Shown here piece by piece: positions 1-5,115 of a stretch of 5,974 nucleotides of DNA; the stretch's first letter is position 1; every line of letters begins with the position of its first letter. Made by a program: the position numbers and the translations under genes. This stretch comes from Endomicrobium sp. (lineage in GTDB: Bacteria; Elusimicrobiota; Endomicrobiia; Endomicrobiales; Endomicrobiaceae), in the NCBI GenBank assembly GCA_031277075.1, contig JAISLV010000208.1, positions 1 to 5,974 on the forward strand, read 5' to 3'. The notes beneath the pieces were generated by a model. It was not told the DNA's origin. It searched no databases and saw only the letters and a program-made list of their open reading frames with translations.

Positions 1-131
1 TCTACGCCGCGTTTGAAACTGACGAAACGCCGCCTAAAAAAGAAGAAACTTTTGATTTTATAGCCGAAAAAGACGCAGAGGAAAAAGAAAAAGCGCAAAT
101 TCCCGCGCCTGAGTTGGAATTAGAGTCATAG
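1..131 (+). CDS. C-terminal tail of an upstream gene, probably ScpA (partial)
   Basis: This open reading frame enters from the left edge (first full codon at 3) and ends at a TAG at 129-131, giving 42 visible residues. The stretch begins YAAFETDE and continues as a highly charged Glu/Lys/Pro-rich tail ending PELELES, with no catalytic motif or domain. It is called a probable ScpA (kleisin subunit of the SMC-ScpAB condensin) only because scpB is the next gene on the same strand and scpA-scpB is a very common gene order. The acidic, Pro/Glu-rich composition also resembles the tail of the ScpB downstream. The identity is inference; the reading frame and stop are seen directly. Any other protein with a disordered acidic C-terminus would fit equally well. 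Confidence 0.5.
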   Translation, partial: YAAFETDETPPKKEETFDFIAEKDAEEKEKAQIPAPELELES

Positions 132-207
132 TTGCATAGCAAAAACGGCGGTAAAAAATGCAGCTAAGCGGCTGCGCAAAGACTTTATATGCGCTTTTGC
201 CTTTGCC

Positions 208-234
208 CGTCATGCTGAATTTATTTCAGCATCT
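208..234 (+). repeat. Palindromic intergenic element, copy 1
   Basis: This 27-nt element contains a perfect 8-bp inverted repeat, ATGCTGAA (212-219) and TTCAGCAT (225-232), around the loop TTTAT. Its reverse complement matches copy 2 (274-300) at 21 of 27 positions by hand alignment. Sequences of this type, centred on CTGAA...TTCAG, are dispersed in many bacterial genomes and give the spurious translation 'MLNLFQHL' or 'HPELVSGS'. Their origin and role are not established as far as I know. Confidence 0.75.
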
Positions 235-273
235 GTTGTTGGACTGACAAAAACAAACGGCAGACGCTGAAAG

Positions 274-300
274 AGACCCTGAAACAAGTTCAGGGTGACG
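274..300 (-). repeat. Palindromic intergenic element, copy 2 (inverted relative to copy 1)
   Basis: This is a 27-nt element with a perfect 8-bp inverted repeat, ACCCTGAA (276-283) and TTCAGGGT (289-296), around the loop ACAAG. It is the same element as copy 1 in the opposite orientation. Both copies share the outer AGA and TGACG ends and the CTGAA/TTCAG core. The two stem pairs that differ do so in a compensated way (TGC/GCA in one copy, CCC/GGG in the other), so pairing is kept. About 39 nt separate the two copies. Confidence 0.75.
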
Positions 301-366
301 CATTCGCGTCAGTTTTGGGTGACGCGTTCGCGTCAGTTTTGGGTGACGCGTTCGCGTCAGTTTTGG
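295..366 (+). repeat. 24-bp tandem repeat, three full units
   Basis: Three head-to-tail 24-bp units lie at 295-318, 319-342 and 343-366. Units 2 and 3 are identical, and unit 1 differs only by CA for CG at 301-302. A fourth unit starts at 367 with GTGACG and then diverges. Each full unit carries the near-perfect palindrome TGACGCG-TT-CGCGTCA (7-bp arms; unit 1 has one mismatch) followed by GTTTTGG. The array begins inside the right end of palindromic copy 2. Its GTTTTGGGTGACG junction resembles the GTTCAGGGTGACG end of that copy, so the array probably grew from the element. Confidence 0.85.
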
Positions 367-460
367 GTGACGGCAAAAACCTGAAACAAGTTCATGGCGA
401 GTTTTCGCATTGGTTTTGGATGACGGCAAAAAAGACGCTGAAAACGGCATACCGTTCAAG
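367..460 (+). repeat. Decayed repeat copies
   Basis: Beyond the clean array, fragments of the same repeats recur. CCTGAAACAAGTTCATGG at 380-397 matches the stem-loop of palindromic copy 2 but no longer pairs fully. TTTTGGATGACGGCAAAAA at 414-432 repeats TTTTGGGTGACGGCAAAAA at 361-379 with one change. GACGCTGAAA occurs at 263-272 and again at 434-443. A further weak stem, AACGG (443-447) with CCGTT (452-456), follows. These look like older, mutated units. Confidence 0.55.
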
Positions 461-540
461 ATATATTGCAATAAATTTAGAGCGTTGCGTTTGTGTTTGG
501 GTTGAGAGACGTTTTTATGGCGATAAAATGAGGAAAGACA

Positions 541-1374
541 ATGGAAATATCTGAAGTAAAACAGACGCTTGAGGCTTTGCTTTTTGTTTCTGAAAGACCT
601 TTGAGTTTGAAAGAGCTTAAAGATATTGTTAAGGAAGACTACGCCGATACCGCAAATTTAGAAAATTTGCTTAGAGAACTTCAAACGGAATACGAAAATC
701 TTAATAAACCGTTTGAAATAAAATTTGTCGCAGACGGTTGGACTTTTGCTACAAAGGCGTCTTTTTCCCCGTGGATAAAAAAACTGCTCAAAGAAAAAAG
801 CGTTTTAAAACTTTCGCCTTCGGCTTTGGAAACGCTTGCAATGGTCGCCTATAAGCAGCCGATAACAAGGGCGGAAATAGACGAGCTTCGCGGAGTTGAA
901 TCTTCGGGCGTTATAAATACGCTTTCAGAGAGAAAGCTCATAAAAGTCGTCGGGCGCAAAGAAGCTGTAGGGCATCCTTTGCTTTACGGAACTACGCAGG
1001 ACTTTTTAAAGCATTTCGGTTTGGCTCATTTAAGCGAACTTCCTTTAATAGAAACTTTGCCAAAAGAAGCTCAGGCGACGTCTAATGCGCCAGAGCCTGA
1101 ACTTCCTTTTGACAGCCAAAAAGATCAAAGCGTCTCCGATGGGCAGACCGAGACGCCAATGCTGCCGTCTGCTGAAACGGCTGACGAATCTATTGCGGAC
1201 GTTCAGGTTGAATCCGAGTCTAACTCCGAAAATGTCAAAGAAGTTTTAACCGAGACGCCAATGCTGCCGTCTGCTGAAACGGCTGACGAATTTATTGCGG
1301 ACGTTCAGGCTGAATCCGAGACCAAGCCCGAAAACGTCAAAGAAGTTTTAACCGAGACGTCAGAAGAATTATAA
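541..1374 (+). CDS. scpB: Segregation and condensation protein ScpB, with extended acidic tail
   Basis: ScpB is the winged-helix (kite-type) subunit that binds the kleisin ScpA and with SMC forms the bacterial condensin acting in chromosome compaction and segregation in the cytoplasm. Residues 1-80 form the first winged-helix domain, opening with the family-typical pattern VKQTLEALLFVSERPLSLKEL. Residues about 90-165 form the second, with ALETLAMVAYKQPITRAEI, then IDELRGV, KLIKVVGRKEAVGHPLLYGTT and a FLKHFGL...LSELP ending. These are diagnostic. The start at 541 is supported by GAGG at 530-533, about 7 nt upstream. Core ScpB proteins are usually about 170-200 residues; this one has 277, the excess being an acidic, Pro/Ser/Thr-rich tail from about residue 177. 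The tail includes two copies of a 34-residue repeat and is probably disordered. The upstream gene is probably scpA, although 409 nt of repeat DNA separates them. Confidence 0.93.
   Translation: MEISEVKQTLEALLFVSERPLSLKELKDIVKEDYADTANLENLLRELQTEYENLNKPFEIKFVADGWTFATKASFSPWIKKLLKEKSVLKLSPSALETLAMVAYKQPITRAEIDELRGVESSGVINTLSERKLIKVVGRKEAVGHPLLYGTTQDFLKHFGLAHLSELPLIETLPKEAQATSNAPEPELPFDSQKDQSVSDGQTETPMLPSAETADESIADVQVESESNSENVKEVLTETPMLPSAETADEFIADVQAESETKPENVKEVLTETSEEL
1147..1371 (+). repeat. 102-bp in-frame tandem duplication in the scpB tail
   Basis: Two 102-bp units (1147-1248 and 1249-1350) differ at 7 positions by hand count, and a partial third starts at 1351 with ACCGAGACG. They encode residues 203-236 and 237-270, each starting TETPMLPSAETADE and ending ENVKEVL, followed by TETSEEL. 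The high nucleotide identity points to a recent duplication. The repeat is acidic and low in hydrophobic residues, consistent with a flexible tail. Confidence 0.9.
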
Positions 1375-1397
1375 AAAGGAAGCGTCATAGAAAAATA

Positions 1398-1426
1398 TTG
1401 TTGTAAAAAGAATAATAATATATAAT
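1398..1426 (+). promoter_or_regulatory. Sigma-70-type promoter for the kinase gene
   Basis: TTGTTG at 1398-1403 (-35) and a perfect TATAAT at 1421-1426 (-10) are separated by 17 bp in a very AT-rich stretch just after scpB. Transcription would start near 1433, leaving a leader of about 33 nt. AGAGG at 1451-1455, 10 nt before the ATG at 1466, is the likely ribosome binding site. The fit to consensus is good, but AT-rich DNA gives chance matches. Confidence 0.65.
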
Positions 1427-1465
1427 ATCCCATATATTTTATTTAGCTTAAGAGGCGATAATTCA

Positions 1466-4297
1466 ATGGATGAAAAACAATCCCAGCAAGGTTTGGATTT
1501 AGGACTGTTCATTAATGACCAATACGTTACGGTTAAAAAGATAGGGCAAGGCGCTTTCGGCGTAGTTTGGCAGGCTTACGATTTCAGTCTGCGCAATTTC
1601 ATAGCCGTAAAAGAACTTCTCAGCGAGTACAGCGAACCTAAATTTGTTGAAATGTTTTACAAGGAAGCTTTAATAGCTAAGAATATTATTCACGATAATA
1701 TTGTCCGCGTTCAGCATTTTTGGAAAGGCAATAACGGCTCTTACTATATCACCCTTGATTTTGTCCGCGGCATTGACCTTGAAGACCTTTTAAGACGATG
1801 CAGCGAACTTAGAATAAGAATGCCTTGGGAACTTTCCGTTATTATAGCGATAAGCATGTTGAAAGCTCTTGACTATGCAAACCGAGTGGCAAGAGACAGC
1901 ATTACGGGAAAACCATATGGAATAGTCTACAGAGACGTCTCCCCAGGGAACGTCTTAATTTCTTTTGACGGGAACGTAAAGCTCAGCGATTTCGGCGTCG
2001 CAAAAACCGCCGACGAAATTAAAGAAGGAATAAAGCAGAAAGTAATTACGGGGAAATACCCCTATATGTCGCCGGAGCAAATGCGCGGCGACGCGAATTT
2101 AGACCACCGCACGGACATTTTTTCAACAGGCGTAGTTTTCTATGAAATGATTACGGGCAAACCGCTTTTCACCGGAGAAAACAGCGAAATAAAATCGCAG
2201 GTTTTAAACGAAAAGTTTGACACTGGCGCTCTTGCGGGTTTAAACATCCCATATGAAATAAGCGAAATACTCTCTAAATCGCTTGAAAAAGATAGAGAGC
2301 TGAGATACGAAAAAGCTATAGAAATGTACCGCGACTTAAGAAGGCTGCTCAAAGGCATTGAAGCTGAAGAGCTTGCAGTTGACCTATCTTCCTTTATTTC
2401 AAAAATAATGGAAAAGGAACTTTCCCGTTCGGACAATGTCACAAATCTGGTCAAAACCCTTGACAGAAACGATATAAAAAACAATCAAAACATTCCAAAA
2501 ATTTTATGCAACGATTTTATAGTCGGCGAGGATAATGTAGAGCATCCTGCCGCTTCTCAGCAGTTTGCGGCGCAAGCTCAATCTGCGGCGGGATCCTCTC
2601 AGCAGCGTCAGCAAACGTCTGAATTTCAGCCTCAGCATAATGCGGGGCAGCCTCAGCCTCAAGTTGAGGCTAAGGGAAAGACGGTTTTTGAAGAAGTTGG
2701 CGACTGGCTCGCCAGCCGTTTTAAATCGCTGAAGAGCAAAATAATAAAGATAGCGGCTGCGTTTGTTCTTGCGGTTATAATATTTGCCGCGCTTGATATT
2801 TTTATGCAGCTCACGCCTTTCGGGAAAAATATTTATTCGCGCGTTAATCCGCCTGATGTGGTTATTACCACTATTCCTTCAGGCGCGACGGTAAGTATGA
2901 AAACAAGAGACAACGGCGAAACCGTTATACAAAACGCAAGTTCAGCCCAGCCTATATCTTTGAGGAAAGTTCAGCCTCAAACTTATATAGTTACGGCTTT
3001 AAAAGAAGGTTTTAAACCCGTTCAGAGAGTAGTGAGAATAGAAGAAAGAACGGGAAAATCCAGCAAAGCCAAGCAGGAAAAAATAGAGATAATGTTTGAC
3101 TTTATGCTTGACGTAAATTCCGAGCCGCCTGGCGCAGACGTCTATATAGACGGCAATAAATTCGGAGTTACTCCGTGTAAAGTTCAGCTTGTGGCGGGCG
3201 AACATACCGTTCGTCTTGCGCTTGTGGGATATGAAGATTTGGGTTCAAAAGCCAAAGAAGCGATAGAAGGGCAGTGCAATATAGATTTTTCGCGCGCAAA
3301 CGCAGATGAAATGTTCGGCGGCGTTGACAAAAAATATTGGAACACGGAACTCAAAAAAATAGACGGGGAAAATGTTTTCAGCATTAAAGGGCATATGTAT
3401 AAGCGGTTTACGTTTAAATCTTTGCCTGCAGGCATGATAGTTCACATTGACGGCGAAAGTCGTCCAAGAGGGCGCACGCCTATTACTGCAAATATCAAAA
3501 ACGGCAATTATAAAGTAAGAATTATGGATCCAGACGGACGCTACGGGCAAGCCGAAAGAGAAATATCCGTAACCGCCGCGTCTTCTTCCGAGCTTTCAGT
3601 TAATATGAACAAACTTATCAGGTTTTCCGTTTATTCAAAAAACAAGGCTTCGGAATCTTTTACGGCAAATCTCAATATAAAGAGCTCGGATTTTAACACC
3701 GCAAGAAATATCAGCACGGGTAAAACCATAGTTATTCCTCTGCCCACTACTGCAAGATACACTTTCACTTTCACCGCGCAAGACTTTAAGCCTTACGTTA
3801 TAAGAAACGTTGACATAACCGAAGCGAGCGCGTTCAGCGGATTAATGGAATACGACGTTGTTCCCCTTAATTTAAAAGTATTTTGGCTTGATAAAGACGG
3901 GCTTAAAATTCCTCTTGAAGCATATGTCTACATAAATGAAAAAATCGTTGGTAAAACGGATAAAAACGGTTTTTGGACTTCAAAATACGACCCCGGAAGC
4001 ATAAAAGGAAAAATAATATCGGATAAATTTATTTCGCAGGATTTTGAAGTTATATTGCAGCCCGGCAAAGCTCTTAATCACGAGCTGATAATGGTTCCTG
4101 AAGTTATAGAATTGCCTGAACCGCCTCCTATAAAAGAAGAGCCGAAACCAAAACCAAAATCAAAGCCAAAACCGGAGCCGAAACAAAAACAAAAAGACGT
4201 TGACGTAATAGTTTGCCCGAACTGCGGCTACATAAACACAGTCCCCGCAGGCAGAAAACTAAGATTTTGCGTAAATTGCGCAAAGCCGCTGAAATAG
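1466..4297 (+). CDS. Transmembrane Ser/Thr protein kinase with PEGA-like domains and C-terminal zinc ribbon
   Basis: This is a Hanks-type (PknB-like) kinase of 943 residues that would phosphorylate cytoplasmic proteins in response to an extracytoplasmic cue. Residues about 20-295 are the catalytic domain: glycine loop GQGAFG (27-32), ATP-binding Lys49 in AVKE, probable helix-C Glu67, catalytic loop YRDVSPGN (155-162, Asp157, Asn162), DFG (175-177), activation segment TGKYPYMSPEQ (195-205) and Asp217. All key residues are present, so it should be active. A Q-rich linker (about 361-402) precedes one hydrophobic span (about 426-446). The C-terminal half is beta-rich: a PEGA-like unit at about 465-518, a clear PEGA domain with SEPPGADVYIDG and GVTPCKVQLVAGEHTV at about 549-590, another at about 648-702, and an Ig-like region to about 865. 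A Pro/Lys linker (about 884-910) leads to a CPNC...CVNC zinc ribbon (Cys917, 920, 935, 938). The gene has its own promoter. The substrate and ligand are unknown. Confidence 0.9.
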   Translation: MDEKQSQQGLDLGLFINDQYVTVKKIGQGAFGVVWQAYDFSLRNFIAVKELLSEYSEPKFVEMFYKEALIAKNIIHDNIVRVQHFWKGNNGSYYITLDFVRGIDLEDLLRRCSELRIRMPWELSVIIAISMLKALDYANRVARDSITGKPYGIVYRDVSPGNVLISFDGNVKLSDFGVAKTADEIKEGIKQKVITGKYPYMSPEQMRGDANLDHRTDIFSTGVVFYEMITGKPLFTGENSEIKSQVLNEKFDTGALAGLNIPYEISEILSKSLEKDRELRYEKAIEMYRDLRRLLKGIEAEELAVDLSSFISKIMEKELSRSDNVTNLVKTLDRNDIKNNQNIPKILCNDFIVGEDNVEHPAASQQFAAQAQSAAGSSQQRQQTSEFQPQHNAGQPQPQVEAKGKTVFEEVGDWLASRFKSLKSKIIKIAAAFVLAVIIFAALDIFMQLTPFGKNIYSRVNPPDVVITTIPSGATVSMKTRDNGETVIQNASSAQPISLRKVQPQTYIVTALKEGFKPVQRVVRIEERTGKSSKAKQEKIEIMFDFMLDVNSEPPGADVYIDGNKFGVTPCKVQLVAGEHTVRLALVGYEDLGSKAKEAIEGQCNIDFSRANADEMFGGVDKKYWNTELKKIDGENVFSIKGHMYKRFTFKSLPAGMIVHIDGESRPRGRTPITANIKNGNYKVRIMDPDGRYGQAEREISVTAASSSELSVNMNKLIRFSVYSKNKASESFTANLNIKSSDFNTARNISTGKTIVIPLPTTARYTFTFTAQDFKPYVIRNVDITEASAFSGLMEYDVVPLNLKVFWLDKDGLKIPLEAYVYINEKIVGKTDKNGFWTSKYDPGSIKGKIISDKFISQDFEVILQPGKALNHELIMVPEVIELPEPPPIKEEPKPKPKSKPKPEPKQKQKDVDVIVCPNCGYINTVPAGRKLRFCVNCAKPLK

Positions 4298-4311
4298 TTT
4301 AAAATGAGATT

Positions 4312-4675
4312 ATGAAAGTGAAAAAAGATAATAAAATGATTTTTCAGCATAAAACGCTTGAAGAGCGTTGGGGACAAATGAGTTTATCGCAGCAAATGGG
4401 AAATATAGGAAGCGAGGTTTCCCGAGCGGCTTTTTGGTATTTAAAAAAGATAAAAAACATACTTTTAATTCTGTTTCAAGAGTTTTAGAGCTGATATATT
4501 TTACCGTAGAGGATTTACAAAAATTAAAAAGATATTCGGCGATGAAAGAAACGTTGCGCGTAAAAGAAATAATAATAGATTTTTTATAGGGAATAAAGAA
4601 TACGGCGTTGATATAGAAAGCCAAATGCGATATTTCAATCAATTTGCAATGGCTGCCCGCTCAAAAATGGAATAA
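4312..4675 (+). pseudogene. Frameshifted small helical conserved hypothetical gene
   Basis: Three successive frames join into one sensible protein. Frame one runs from ATG 4312 with HKTLEERWGQMSLSQQMGNI and GSEVSRAAFWYLK, then hits a stop at 4486. Frame two continues from the A6 run at 4443-4448 with KDKKHTFNSVSRVLELIYF and KRYSAMKETLRVKEIIIDF, and stops at 4587. Frame three continues from the T6 run at 4580-4585 with IGNKEYGVDIESQMRYFNQF and AMAARSKME, and stops at 4673. Adding one base to each run restores a 121-residue reading. The pattern W..MSL..QM.NIGSEV.R...W followed by a LELI.FT...L..LKR segment reminds me of a short, all-helical conserved hypothetical family that I cannot name; this is recall, not a search. 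It lies 15 nt upstream of the nucleotidyltransferase start, suggesting a former operon. ATG 4336 is an alternative start. The ribosome binding site is weak. Confidence 0.65.
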
Positions 4676-4690
4676 AAAAGACGGTTTAAG

Positions 4691-5055
4691 ATGGGCATAG
4701 ATAACGTATTAAACCAATTGGTGGAAAAATTGAAAGCGGCAGACCCTTACAAAATTGTTTTGTTTGGTTCACATGCCAAAGGAACTGCGACGCCTGAAAG
4801 CGATATAGATTTAATGGTTATTTTGGATAATGACGATATTGCCAAAACTTATTCTGAAAGATTAAAAAAAAGGGATATATAAAAGAATTAGTTAGAGAAA
4901 TAAATTATCAATACGTTCTAGATTTAATCATTTATTCAAAAGCGGAATTAAAAAAAGTAAAAGATTATGACAACGATTTTATTGAAGAAATAGAAAATGC
5001 AGGAAAGGTAATATATGAAAAAGCGGCTTGGAAAATGGCTGTCTTTTGCCGATAA
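4691..5055 (+). pseudogene. Frameshifted MNT-type minimal nucleotidyltransferase
   Basis: The first frame (4691-4882, 63 residues) carries the nucleotidyltransferase signature IVLFGSHAKGTATPESDIDL, with Gly26-Ser27 and metal-binding Asp38 and Asp40. It then ends soon after an A8 run (4864-4871). Shifting one base at that run (LKKKGYIKELV) opens a second frame to the TAA at 5053. This frame has the expected C-terminal half: a third acidic residue in YVLDLIIYS, then the AELKKVKDYDNDFIEEIENA and GKVIYE ending typical of MNT proteins. Restoring one A gives 121 residues, close to the family's usual 100-120. In this family the enzyme AMPylates a HEPN partner toxin or serves as its antitoxin. The split may abolish function, or may be partly rescued by slippage at the A8 tract. 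A single-base sequencing error is also possible. Confidence 0.8.
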
Positions 5056-5092
5056 TAAAGAAGCGAAAATAAAATCGTCTTTATCTTTATAA
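5015..5092 (+). pseudogene. Possible N-terminal remnant of a HEPN-domain partner gene
   Basis: A short frame begins at ATG 5015 inside the 3' end of the nucleotidyltransferase and reads MKKRLGKWLSFADNKEAKIK, then SSLSL and a stop: 25 residues in all. It is preceded by a strong AGGAAAGG (5001-5008) ending 6 nt before the ATG, stronger than the sites of its neighbours. HEPN partners of MNT genes commonly start at or overlapping the MNT end and begin with a pattern like K.WL.FA..DL..AK..L, which this resembles. A full HEPN protein has roughly 120-140 residues, so only the start would remain, with the rest deleted before the gene at 5116. The identification rests on a short stretch and on position. 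Confidence 0.33.
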
Positions 5093-5093
5093 T
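5088..5093 (+). promoter_or_regulatory. Possible -10 box for the secreted protein gene
   Basis: A perfect TATAAT lies 22 nt upstream of the ATG at 5116, which would put the transcription start near 5100 and give a very short leader that still contains GGGGG (5107-5111). No acceptable -35 hexamer is found 16-18 bp upstream (GAAAAT or similar), so this is weak and may be a chance match in AT-rich DNA. Confidence 0.28.
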
Positions 5094-5115
5094 TTTGCAT
5101 ATATTTGGGGGAAGC

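Larger units (their letters stand above)
132..540. other. 409-nt non-coding gap filled with palindromic and tandem repeats
   Basis: No convincing gene lies between the stop at 131 and the scpB start at 541. The gap holds a GC-rich hairpin (about 160-175), an inverted pair of palindromic elements (208-300), a 24-bp tandem array (295-366) and decayed repeat copies to about 460. A 10-bp perfect palindrome, TATTGCAATA, lies at 464-473. Short open frames on both strands here are products of the repeats, because the 24-bp unit is a multiple of three and has no stop. No strong promoter for scpB was found. A gap this long is unusual between presumed scpA and scpB, which usually abut or overlap. Confidence 0.75.

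Noticed and set aside
159..194. Hairpins GCAGC/GCTGC (160-175) and GCGCA/TGCGC (174-194) as transcription terminators
   Set aside because: The first has no T-run on the plus strand; on the minus strand it is followed by ATTTTTT, but no minus-strand gene needs it. The second has a 5-bp stem, an 11-nt loop and only TTTT after it. Neither is convincing.
295..366. 24-bp array as a CRISPR
   Set aside because: The units are directly adjacent with no unique spacers, and no cas gene is present.
226..471. 81-residue minus-strand open frame containing repeated RHPKLTRT and RHPELVSGS
   Set aside because: It is the translation of the palindromic element and 24-bp array; the unit length is a multiple of three and stop-free on both strands. 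It is a well-known kind of spurious gene call.
464..473. TATTGCAATA perfect palindrome as an operator for scpB
   Set aside because: A single 10-bp palindrome in AT-rich DNA is expected by chance, and no promoter overlaps it clearly.
315..554. 79-residue plus-strand open frame upstream of scpB
   Set aside because: It starts inside the tandem repeat, overlaps the scpB start, has repeat-derived sequence (GDAFASVL twice) and no recognisable domain.
2140..3550. Minus-strand open frames inside the kinase gene (2140-2484, 2999-3205, 3184-3435, 3245-3550)
   Set aside because: They are shadows of a long, well-supported plus-strand coding region, with no domain or ribosome binding site support.
4368..4589. 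73-residue plus-strand frame as an independent gene
   Set aside because: Its first part is an out-of-frame reading of the better N-terminal segment in the 4312 frame. Only the part after 4443 makes sense, as the middle of the frameshifted gene.
4310..4642. 110-residue minus-strand open frame
   Set aside because: It lies opposite the broken small gene, whose three plus-strand frames join into one coherent helical protein. The minus frame is rich in Phe/Ile/Ser from antisense A-rich codons and has no recognisable feature.
5055..5090. ATAAAGA/TCTTTAT stem as a terminator before the secreted protein gene
   Set aside because: The stem is almost entirely A/T, has a bulge, and no clean T-run follows; it is likely chance in AT-rich DNA.
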